Shown here: positions 8,797 through 17,105 of the stretch, in pieces
Position numbering within the stretch: the first letter of the stretch is position 1
Layout of the letters: each line of letters begins with the position of its first letter
Source: Streptococcus uberis
Lineage (GTDB): Bacteria > Bacillota > Bacilli > Lactobacillales > Streptococcaceae
DNA length: 64,000 bases
Assembly: GCF_900475595.1 (NCBI RefSeq)
Contig: NZ_LS483397.1
Span: 715,001 to 779,000 of the forward strand
Reading direction: 5' to 3'
Translations under genes and position numbers: made by a program
The notes under the pieces: generated by a model
Database searches by the model: none
Told to the model about the DNA's origin: nothing
What the model saw: only the letters and a program-made list of their open reading frames with translations

Positions 8797-10007
8797 TGTC
8801 AACGAGAGATATTGCAGTAAAAGTAGAACATGTTAGTAAATCATTTAAATTGCCTACGGAAGCAACAAAGAGTTTCAGAACAACTCTGGTTAATCGTTTT
8901 CGAGGAATCAAAGGTTACACAGAACAAAAAGTCTTAAAGGATATCAATTTTGAAGTGAAAAAAGGTGATTTTTTCGGAATTGTTGGACGTAACGGTTCAG
9001 GAAAATCAACACTCTTAAAAATTATTTCTCAAATCTATGTTCCTGAAAAAGGGACTGTTACTGTTGAAGGGAAAATGGTATCTTTTATCGAACTCGGTGT
9101 CGGTTTTAATCCTGAATTAACAGGTCGTGAAAATGTCTATATGAACGGTGCAATGCTTGGATTTACACAAGAAGAAGTAGATGCCATGTATGAAGATATC
9201 GTTGATTTTGCAGAGCTTCATGACTTTATGAATCAAAAGCTAAAAAATTATTCTAGTGGGATGCAAGTCCGTTTAGCTTTCTCTGTTGCTATCAAAGCCC
9301 AAGGCGATGTGCTTATTTTGGATGAAGTGCTAGCCGTAGGGGATGAAGCTTTCCAACGAAAATGTAATGATTATTTTATGGAAAGAAAAGAAAGTGGCAA
9401 AACAACGATACTGGTCACACACGATATGGCTGCCGTAAAAAAATATTGTAATCGTGCTGTTTTAATTGAGGATGGATTGGTTAAGGCGCTAGGGGATCCT
9501 GATGACGTCGCCAATCAATACAGTTTTGATAATGCTATTGCTTCAGAGACTGTTGAGAAGAAAGAAGATGGAAAGAGCACTGAGAAAAAAGAAAGCCAAT
9601 TGATATCAGATTTTTCGGCGCAATTATTAACCAAACCTCAAATATCTCCTGATGAGGATATAACAATTTCATTTTCTTATAATGTCTTGAAAGATATGGA
9701 AACACATGTTGCCCTATCTTTCATTGATATTGACACAAATTTAGGGTTATATAATGACAATTCAATGTCACTAAAAACAAATGGTCAAGGTCAAAAAACA
9801 GTGACAATGACATGTCAAATGTCTTATTTGAACCATGCCAAACTAAAACTTGCGGCTACCGTTCGAGATAAAGATAAGCATCCATTAGCTTTTCTCCCAG
9901 TAAATGAAATTCCTGTCATTTTAATTGATAGAAAAGTTGATGCTTCCAATGAATCTGAGTGGGATGCTAATACTGGTATTCTTAGAAGAAGTAGTCAGTG
10001 GACATAA
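8796..10007 (+). CDS. gacE: Rhamnan ABC exporter, ATP-binding subunit (GacE / RgpD / Wzt-like)
   Basis: The ATPase powers rhamnan export with GacD. Walker A (GRNGSGKS) lies near residue 65, the signature YSSGMQVRLAF near 150, and Walker B with ILDEVLAVGDEAF near 172-185. VTHD is the switch histidine. After about residue 250 a charged linker (EKKEDGKSTEKKES) leads into a C-terminal beta-rich domain of about 140 residues. That layout resembles Wzt proteins, where the extra domain can bind the polysaccharide; the same role here is inference. The 403-residue length fits RgpD-type ATPases. Confidence 0.94.
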   Translation: MSTRDIAVKVEHVSKSFKLPTEATKSFRTTLVNRFRGIKGYTEQKVLKDINFEVKKGDFFGIVGRNGSGKSTLLKIISQIYVPEKGTVTVEGKMVSFIELGVGFNPELTGRENVYMNGAMLGFTQEEVDAMYEDIVDFAELHDFMNQKLKNYSSGMQVRLAFSVAIKAQGDVLILDEVLAVGDEAFQRKCNDYFMERKESGKTTILVTHDMAAVKKYCNRAVLIEDGLVKALGDPDDVANQYSFDNAIASETVEKKEDGKSTEKKESQLISDFSAQLLTKPQISPDEDITISFSYNVLKDMETHVALSFIDIDTNLGLYNDNSMSLKTNGQGQKTVTMTCQMSYLNHAKLKLAATVRDKDKHPLAFLPVNEIPVILIDRKVDASNESEWDANTGILRRSSQWT

Positions 10008-10020
10008 TATTGGAGTCTTA

Positions 10021-11793
10021 ATGAAAAAGATACTTTTTGTTTCTCCCACAGGTACATTAGATAATGGTGCGGAGATTTCAATAACTAATCTAATGGTATT
10101 ACTAACTCAAGAGGGTTACGATATTATTAATGTTATTCCTAAAATAAAACATAGTACTCATGATGCATATCTTCATAAAATGAGAGAAAATCAGATTAAA
10201 GTCTATGAATTGGATTACACCAATTGGTGGTGGGAATCTGCACCTGGGGTTAAAATAGGTCATTTAGAAGATCGGTCGGCTTACTACCAAAAATATATCT
10301 ATGAAATCAGAAAAATTATTGCTGAAGAAGCCGTTGATTTAGTTATAACGTCAACCGCTAATCTTTTTCAAGGGGCTTTGGCTGCAGCATGTGAGAGAAT
10401 CCCACATTATTGGATTATTCATGAATTTCCATTGGATGAGTTCGCCTATTACAAAGAACTGATTCCATTTATTGAAGAATATTCAGATAAGATTTTTACA
10501 GTTGAGGGAAAATTGACCGAATTTCTTCGACCTCTACTTAAAGAGTCACAAAAGTTATTTCCTTTTGTACCTTTTGTTAATATTAAGAAAAATAATAACC
10601 TCAAAACTGGTGAAGAAACAAGGCTTATATCTATCAGTCGAATTAATGAAAATAAGAATCAATTGGAATTATTAAAAGCCTATCAGTCAATGGCAGAACC
10701 GAAACCAGAGTTGCTATTTGTTGGGGATTGGGATGATAGTTACAAAGAAAAATGTGATGATTTTATTCAAAGTCATCAGCTTAAAACGGTTCGTTTTCTA
10801 GGACATCAAAGTAATCCTTGGAATCTTATGACGGACAAAGATATTTTGGTTTTGAATTCCAAAATGGAAACGTTCGGTCTTGTTTTTGTTGAAGCTCTTA
10901 TCCAGGGAATTCCCGTTTTGGCGTCAAATAATTATGGTTATTCCTCTGTGGTCGATTATTTTGGATGTGGTAAACTTTATCACCTTGGTGATGAGAAGGA
11001 GTTGGTGGCTTTACTTAATGAGTTTGTGACGAACTTTTCCGAAGAAAAAAAGAAATCACTAACTCAGTCATTTATGGTTGAAGAAAAATATACCATTGAA
11101 AAATCTTATTGTACATTATTAGATGCTATTTCAAATGAGAATAGTGTTAAATCTGATAGACCGATTTGGTTGAGCCAGTTTTTGGGTGCCTATAATCCCT
11201 TAAGCACCTTTTCACCGGCTGGTAAAGAGTCCATTAGCATCTATTACCGTGATGAAAATGGCAATTGGTCTGAAAACCAAAAACTAGTATTTTCTTTATT
11301 TAATAGGGATAGTTTTACTTTTTCTGTCCCAAAAGGAATGACAAGAATAAGATTGGATATGTCTGAACGACCAAGTTACTATGACAAAATAACATTAGTT
11401 GATAGTGACACAATGACGCAATTATTGCCAACAAACGTATCAGGATTTGAAGAAAATAATTCATTTTACTTCAATCATTCAGATCCTCAGATGGAATTCA
11501 ATGTTTCCTTTTCAAAAAATAATGTTTTTCAACTAAGCTACCAATTAGCAAATTTAGAAAATATCTTTCAGGATTCATTTTTACCAAATCAATTAGTTCA
11601 AAAATTGTTAAGTTTTAAAGAAAAGCAAAGTGATTTAGAAATGTTGAAGATTGAAAATCACCAGTTACAGGAAAAAAATAAACTCAAACAAGAACAATTA
11701 GAAGAAATGGTAGTTCGATATAATTCTGTCATTCATTCTAGACGTTGGTCTATTCCAACAAAAATGATTAACTTTCTAAGGAGAAAAAAATGA
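10021..11793 (+). CDS. gacF: Rhamnan glycosyltransferase with C-terminal coiled coil (GacF / RgpE-like)
   Basis: GacF is one of the rhamnosyltransferases needed for backbone extension. Residues 1 to about 400 form a GT4-type enzyme: N-terminal FVSPTGTLDNGAEISI and the donor-site motif METFGLVFVEAL near residue 282. A beta-rich segment follows, and then a Glu/Lys/Gln-rich stretch at about 532-566 that reads as a coiled coil. The frame extends upstream to 9925 inside gacE, but ATG 10021 has a GGAG SD at 10012-10015 and gives the family N-terminus MKKILFVSPTG. 590 residues; its stop overlaps the gacG ATG (ATGA). Confidence 0.9.
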   Translation: MKKILFVSPTGTLDNGAEISITNLMVLLTQEGYDIINVIPKIKHSTHDAYLHKMRENQIKVYELDYTNWWWESAPGVKIGHLEDRSAYYQKYIYEIRKIIAEEAVDLVITSTANLFQGALAAACERIPHYWIIHEFPLDEFAYYKELIPFIEEYSDKIFTVEGKLTEFLRPLLKESQKLFPFVPFVNIKKNNNLKTGEETRLISISRINENKNQLELLKAYQSMAEPKPELLFVGDWDDSYKEKCDDFIQSHQLKTVRFLGHQSNPWNLMTDKDILVLNSKMETFGLVFVEALIQGIPVLASNNYGYSSVVDYFGCGKLYHLGDEKELVALLNEFVTNFSEEKKKSLTQSFMVEEKYTIEKSYCTLLDAISNENSVKSDRPIWLSQFLGAYNPLSTFSPAGKESISIYYRDENGNWSENQKLVFSLFNRDSFTFSVPKGMTRIRLDMSERPSYYDKITLVDSDTMTQLLPTNVSGFEENNSFYFNHSDPQMEFNVSFSKNNVFQLSYQLANLENIFQDSFLPNQLVQKLLSFKEKQSDLEMLKIENHQLQEKNKLKQEQLEEMVVRYNSVIHSRRWSIPTKMINFLRRKK

Positions 11794-13544
11794 AGCGTCT
11801 GCTTTTGTATGTGCATTTTAATAAGTATAATCGATTAAGTCCACATGTACTTTACCAACTTAAGAAGATGCGACCATTATTTTCAAATCTAATTTTCATT
11901 TCAAATAGTAGCTTGAATGATTCCGATCGACAAGAGTTGCTTTCTTCTGGATTAGTCAATGAAGTCATCCAACGTCAAAATATCGGTTTTGACTTTGCAG
12001 CATGGCGAGACGGCATGGCAACTGTTGGATTTGAATCTCTTTCCGAATATGATAATGTCACCATTATGAATGATACTTGTTTCGGTCCTTTGTGGGATAT
12101 GAAGCCGTATTTTTTAACGTATGAAGATGATGAAGAAGTCGATTTTTGGGGTTTGACAAATAATAGACAGACCAAGGAATTTGATGAGCATATTCAAAGC
12201 TATTTTATTTCATTCAAAAAGACGGTTCTTTCAAATGAAACCTTTCTTCATTTTTGGCGAACAGTTCAGGATTTCACAGATGTTCAGGATGTTATCAAGA
12301 ACTATGAGACACAAGTAACAACAGGTTTATTAAAAGAAGGCTTCCGTTATAAATGTATTTTCAACACGGTGACAGCTGATGCAAGTGGTATGTTGCATGC
12401 TGACTTCTCATACTATAATCCGACAGCCATTTTAAAACATCAGGTCCCATTCATAAAAGTCAAAACAATTGATGCCAATCAAAGTATTGCTCCTTATTTA
12501 TTACAGGTAATAAAAAATCAAACTGACTATCCTGTAGATTTGATTGTTAGTCACATGTCTGATATTCACTATCCCGATGCACCTTATTTACTTTCTCAAA
12601 AGTATCTCGAGAAACAGGAAGAGAGTGATTTAAAGGTGAGTGAACATAGTATTGCTGTTCATCTTCATGTTTTTTATGTGGATTTACTGGAAGAATTTTT
12701 ACATGCCTTCACATCTTTTAAATTCCCTTTTGATCTTTATATTACAACGGATAAAAGTGAAAAAGAGTCAGAAATAAAAGCTATTTTGGATAGCTTCCGA
12801 GTATCAGCAAAAATAGTAGTGACTGGTAATATAGGCCGTGATGTCTTACCAATGTTAAAACTTAAGGATGAGTTGTCACAATATGACTATATTGGGCATT
12901 TTCACACGAAAAAATCTAAAGAGGCTGATTTTTGGGCTGGAGAATCTTGGCGCAGTGAACTTATTGACATGCTAATTAAACCAGCAAATACGATCATAAA
13001 TCAATTTGAAGATCCTGCAATAGGTATTATCATTGCGGATATTCCAAGTTTCTTCAGATTCAATAAAATTGTAACGCCACTTAATGAACACCTAATAGCT
13101 CCAGAAATGAATAAGCTCTGGGAAAAAATGAATTTATCAAAAACGATTGATTTTGAACAATTTGATACTTTTGTGATGAGTTATGGTACTTTTGTATGGT
13201 TTAAATATGATGCTCTCAAACCTTTATTTGATTTAAATTTAAAAGATGGAGATGTTCCAAAGGAACCCTTACCACAAAACTCTATTTTGCATGCAGTTGA
13301 AAGGTTGTTGATTTATATTGCTTGGGATTGTCATTTTGATTTCCGAATAGCTAAAAATAATGTTGAATTAACTCCCTTTCTGGATAATAAATTATTTAAT
13401 GACAAATCCAATAGTTTACCCAATACCTATGTTGATTTCACCTACATGGGTGGAATAAAAGGAGCTCTCAAATATATTTTCATAGGGCCGGCGAGAGCGA
13501 TTAAATATATCATTAGAAGGTTAGGTGAGAAAATTAAAGAATGA
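11790..13544 (+). CDS. gacG: Rhamnan synthesis protein F family glycosyltransferase (GacG / RgpF-like)
   Basis: RgpF-family proteins polymerise the rhamnan backbone. The 584 residues seem to hold two related halves: an N-terminal one with LLLYVHFNKYNRLSPHVL and MNDTCFGPLWD, and a C-terminal one with AVHLHVFYVDLLEEF, NIGRDVLPML and YDYIGHFHTKKS. The C-terminus is basic and hydrophobic (IFIGPARAIKYIIRRLG), a probable membrane contact. ATGA overlaps link it to gacF before it and gacH after it. Confidence 0.92.
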   Translation: MKRLLLYVHFNKYNRLSPHVLYQLKKMRPLFSNLIFISNSSLNDSDRQELLSSGLVNEVIQRQNIGFDFAAWRDGMATVGFESLSEYDNVTIMNDTCFGPLWDMKPYFLTYEDDEEVDFWGLTNNRQTKEFDEHIQSYFISFKKTVLSNETFLHFWRTVQDFTDVQDVIKNYETQVTTGLLKEGFRYKCIFNTVTADASGMLHADFSYYNPTAILKHQVPFIKVKTIDANQSIAPYLLQVIKNQTDYPVDLIVSHMSDIHYPDAPYLLSQKYLEKQEESDLKVSEHSIAVHLHVFYVDLLEEFLHAFTSFKFPFDLYITTDKSEKESEIKAILDSFRVSAKIVVTGNIGRDVLPMLKLKDELSQYDYIGHFHTKKSKEADFWAGESWRSELIDMLIKPANTIINQFEDPAIGIIIADIPSFFRFNKIVTPLNEHLIAPEMNKLWEKMNLSKTIDFEQFDTFVMSYGTFVWFKYDALKPLFDLNLKDGDVPKEPLPQNSILHAVERLLIYIAWDCHFDFRIAKNNVELTPFLDNKLFNDKSNSLPNTYVDFTYMGGIKGALKYIFIGPARAIKYIIRRLGEKIKE

Positions 13545-16012
13545 TCTTAGCACTTGAAAAAATGAATTGGAGAAGGATAATCCATTCTACATTGATATTT
13601 GTTCTAGCTTTCTATCTTAATCTTTACTTAATCAATATGCAAATCATGGATGATATTCCAAAAATTGCAGAGCCCTTTAAAGAATTTATTTCATTTTCTA
13701 AGTTCACAGCTTTCATTAGTCTAATTGGAATAATCTTATATATAATCGTAAGTATAAACCAAAAATTTTTTAAAAAAATCTTATTGGCTTATATCACTTT
13801 TATTTTGGCACGGTATTTCATTGTTATTACTCGAAATTTAAATAATAAGAGTTTTGAAATATCAAATTTTTTGAAGAATAATATTTTCCAAGTAGAAGTT
13901 TTGTATATCCTTTTACTATTCTTAATTCCAAGTATTATTCTTTATTTTATTTTAAAAAGGTATGATCAATATGATCGTCTTTTCAATCTGTTTGAAAATT
14001 TTAATGCTGAGAATGTATTAATTGGAATCATATTTTCAATCGCTTTTTTTAAAACAAATGAAAGTTTAGTCTTCTATATTGATCGCATTCCTGATCTAAC
14101 AAGTGGAAATAGTTTTCTAAAATACCTAAAAGTTATTTCAGAAGTAAACATCTCCATCTCTATATTGATAACGCTCATCACTTATTCACTTTTAAAATCC
14201 TTTAAACATATCAAAAAACTTAAGCCAAGTTTACAACTCTCTTTTACATCAAGTTTATTTTTCGCAATAATTTTTAATTACACATTACAATATGGGGTTC
14301 GAACGGATACTGACTTATTGGGTCTTTATATTTTTCCAGGAGCAACAAGTTTTCAAATATTTGTTTTATTGCTTCTTTTCCTACTTGTCTATGTTGCTAC
14401 AAATCGTTATTTGGCATCAACACTTTTAATTGCAACTTTAGGAATTATTATTTCAATCGCAAATATTATAAAAGAGAAAATGCGAAGTGAACCTTTATTA
14501 CCGATTGATTTTTTATGGGTAAAAGATTTAAAACTGGTTTTATCTTTTGTTGATAATAGTATTATTATTTATTTATTCTTTGCTTTAATTATTCCTGTAC
14601 TACTTTATTTCTTAATCAAACACTTTGTTGATGTAACCCCAATTTTTAATAAGCAAAGCTATCGTTTTATTTGTTTTTTGACCTTAAGTTGTTTATTCAT
14701 TACAGGATTTTATATATTTAAAAATGAAGAAGATGGTAAAATTGCGGAGAATATTCCTCTGGTTTCAAAAGTCAATAATTTTATTGATGTTGAGTGGATG
14801 GGATTTGATGTTAATGCTAGGTATAAGTCAGTAATGTATGTTTGGACTAAGCAATTAACAAAGCGGATTATGAAAGAGCCTAAGACATATGATGAACATC
14901 AAATGAAGGCTATTGCAAAAAAATATAAAGATTTATCAGTTATGATAAATAAAGAGAGAAGTCAATCGATTAACAATCAGACTGTCATCTTTATTTTAAG
15001 TGAAAGTCTTTCAAATCCAAATAGAATTGATGGAGTTTCTACGTCTACTCCATTATTGCCAAATATTGAATCAATTAAAAATACTACTACAAGTGGTATA
15101 ATGCACTCAGACGGATATGGTGGAGGAACAGCTAATATGGAATTTGAGGCCATTACAGGTCTGCCATACTATAATTTTTCCCCTAGTGTATCAACTTTGT
15201 ATACTGAAGTTGTACCAAAATTAAAATATTTTCCTTCCTTAAGTCATTTTTATCACAAAAAAGATAGATATGTTCTTCATCCTTCTAATTCAAATAATTA
15301 TAACAGAAAACAAGTTTACGAAAAGTTAGGATTTGATCATCTCATTTTTTCAGATTCTACCAAGGAAAAATTTACTTATGATTCTAATATCGGAGTAAAT
15401 ATGAGTGATGACTCTCTTTATAATAATATCATTAACAAAATTGATAGTTCTTCAAATCAGTTTTTCTCGATTATAACAATGCAGAATCATGCACCATGGT
15501 CGGTTGGTTCACCAGAAGACGTTATTGCTACGGGTGAAAATTTTTCTGAGTCAGAAAATAATAACTTTACGGAATATGCCAGATTACTGACATATACAGA
15601 TGACTCGACAAAGAAATTTTTAGATAATCTTAATCGAAAAGATAAAGAAATCACAGTGGTATTCTATGGGGACCATTTACCGGGGCTCTATCCAGACAGT
15701 ATTTTTAAAAATTCACCAGATGTTCAATATCAAACAGATTACTTTATTTGGAGTAATCATAACAAAAATCAACTGAATCACCCATTAGTAAACTCAAGTG
15801 ACTTTCCAGCATTATTATTAAAACATACTCATTCCAAAGTAACACCTTATTATGCCTTACTCACTAAAGTACTTGAAAATGCTACTGTTGATAAAGAAAA
15901 CTTAACTGACGAACAGGAGAAAATCTTGGATGACCTAAGACTAGTACAATTTGATATGACTCTAGGTAAAAATTATCTCGAAAATTTAAATTTCTATAAA
16001 ATAGGAGAATGA
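13541..16012 (+). CDS. gacH: Glycerol-phosphate transferase modifying the cell-wall polysaccharide (GacH-like, LtaS superfamily)
   Basis: In S. pyogenes GacH moves sn-glycerol-1-phosphate from phosphatidylglycerol to the GlcNAc side chains of the group A carbohydrate. This 823-residue homologue has an N-terminal half of about 10-12 membrane segments and a C-terminal extracellular sulfatase-type domain. That domain shows FILSESLSNPNRIDG, the catalytic Thr in GGGTANMEFEA (by my count residue 530, the number reported for S. pyogenes GacH) and the metal ligands in FYGDHLPGLYP. The coding sequence is visibly AT-rich. Retention of GacH implies a side-chain sugar that accepts glycerol phosphate. Confidence 0.9.
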   Translation: MILALEKMNWRRIIHSTLIFVLAFYLNLYLINMQIMDDIPKIAEPFKEFISFSKFTAFISLIGIILYIIVSINQKFFKKILLAYITFILARYFIVITRNLNNKSFEISNFLKNNIFQVEVLYILLLFLIPSIILYFILKRYDQYDRLFNLFENFNAENVLIGIIFSIAFFKTNESLVFYIDRIPDLTSGNSFLKYLKVISEVNISISILITLITYSLLKSFKHIKKLKPSLQLSFTSSLFFAIIFNYTLQYGVRTDTDLLGLYIFPGATSFQIFVLLLLFLLVYVATNRYLASTLLIATLGIIISIANIIKEKMRSEPLLPIDFLWVKDLKLVLSFVDNSIIIYLFFALIIPVLLYFLIKHFVDVTPIFNKQSYRFICFLTLSCLFITGFYIFKNEEDGKIAENIPLVSKVNNFIDVEWMGFDVNARYKSVMYVWTKQLTKRIMKEPKTYDEHQMKAIAKKYKDLSVMINKERSQSINNQTVIFILSESLSNPNRIDGVSTSTPLLPNIESIKNTTTSGIMHSDGYGGGTANMEFEAITGLPYYNFSPSVSTLYTEVVPKLKYFPSLSHFYHKKDRYVLHPSNSNNYNRKQVYEKLGFDHLIFSDSTKEKFTYDSNIGVNMSDDSLYNNIINKIDSSSNQFFSIITMQNHAPWSVGSPEDVIATGENFSESENNNFTEYARLLTYTDDSTKKFLDNLNRKDKEITVVFYGDHLPGLYPDSIFKNSPDVQYQTDYFIWSNHNKNQLNHPLVNSSDFPALLLKHTHSKVTPYYALLTKVLENATVDKENLTDEQEKILDDLRLVQFDMTLGKNYLENLNFYKIGE

Positions 16013-16014
16013 AA

Positions 16015-16962
16015 ATGACAGAAAAAATAGCAGTATTGTTACCTGCATACAATGAGGAAGTAACAATTCAAAAAGTAATCAAAGATTTTCAACATTATCT
16101 GCCAGAAGCTGATATTTATGTCTATGACAATAATTCTAAAGATAAAACAAATCAACTTGCCCAGGAAGCAGGTGCAATTGTTCGTTTTGAACCAAGGCAA
16201 GGAAAAGGTAATGTTGTTAGGTCAATGTTTAGAGAAATTGATGCTGATTATTATATCATGATAGACGCAGATGACACATATCCAGCCGCAGAAGTAGAAA
16301 AGTTATTAGAACCTCTTAGATCTGGTTTAGCAGATATGACTATTGGTGATAGGTTATCTAATGGGACGTACGCAAAAGAAAACAAGCGTGGTTTTCATGG
16401 ATTTGGGAATAATCTAGTTAAAACATTGATTAATAAATTGTATAAAGGAAATTATCAAGATATCATGACAGGATATCGAGGATTTAATAGACTTTTTGTA
16501 AAAACTTTTCCCGTATTGTCACCTGGTTTCGAAATTGAAACAGAACTTTCTATTCATTCATTGGATAAGCGTTTCAAACTAGTAGAAGTTCCAATAACTT
16601 ATCAAGATCGCCCTGATGGTAGTGAATCAAAATTGAATACATTTTCAGATGGTTTTAAAGTTTTAAAAATGATTTTTAATCTATTTAAAGATTATAAACC
16701 GTTACTATTTTTTAGTATTGTTTCAGTTGTCTTATTCATATTTGGTTTAATTGTTGGAATTCCAGTGATTAGTGAGTTTGCAAGGACTGGTATGATTGCC
16801 AAAATGCCTTCAGCTATTTTAGCAACTGGTTTAATGATTTTAGCTGCTTTATCATTTGTATCAGGATTTATCTTAGATACAATTGTAAGACAAAATAGAA
16901 TGCAGTATGAATTAAGTGTGTATCAATACTATGAAAGTATTAGAAATAAAAATAATTTATAA
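16015..16962 (+). CDS. gacI: Polyprenyl-phosphate glycosyltransferase, GT2, GtrB/GacI-like
   Basis: Enzymes of this type charge undecaprenyl phosphate with one sugar on the inner membrane face; GacI of S. pyogenes makes GlcNAc-P-Und. Visible motifs are VLLPAYNEEVTIQKV, YDNNSKDKT and the metal site MIDADDTYP near residue 90. Two C-terminal hydrophobic segments (about 232-253 and 267-288) give the GtrB/DPMS-type topology. ATG 16009 overlaps the gacH stop but is 1 nt from the SD AGGAG (16003-16007); ATG 16015 is 7 nt away and is chosen (315 residues). The sugar is not readable from sequence. No gacJ-like small partner follows. Symbol used by locus position. Confidence 0.82.
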   Translation: MTEKIAVLLPAYNEEVTIQKVIKDFQHYLPEADIYVYDNNSKDKTNQLAQEAGAIVRFEPRQGKGNVVRSMFREIDADYYIMIDADDTYPAAEVEKLLEPLRSGLADMTIGDRLSNGTYAKENKRGFHGFGNNLVKTLINKLYKGNYQDIMTGYRGFNRLFVKTFPVLSPGFEIETELSIHSLDKRFKLVEVPITYQDRPDGSESKLNTFSDGFKVLKMIFNLFKDYKPLLFFSIVSVVLFIFGLIVGIPVISEFARTGMIAKMPSAILATGLMILAALSFVSGFILDTIVRQNRMQYELSVYQYYESIRNKNNL

Positions 16963-17105
16963 AAACTCGATCTTTTAGAGATAAGTCAAAAACAAAAAAT
17001 ACTTGGTTAGCATAATCTACATTTTTTAATATAAATTCAGTCATATATCTAACTCACTTTAGATGCCCGAGTTTAAATTTGTTCTAGGGGGATAATAAAA
17101 CTATA

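Noticed and set aside
9925..10020. N-terminal extension of gacF by 32 residues
   Set aside because: It lies inside gacE in another frame and has no SD; ATG 10021 has one and gives the family N-terminus.
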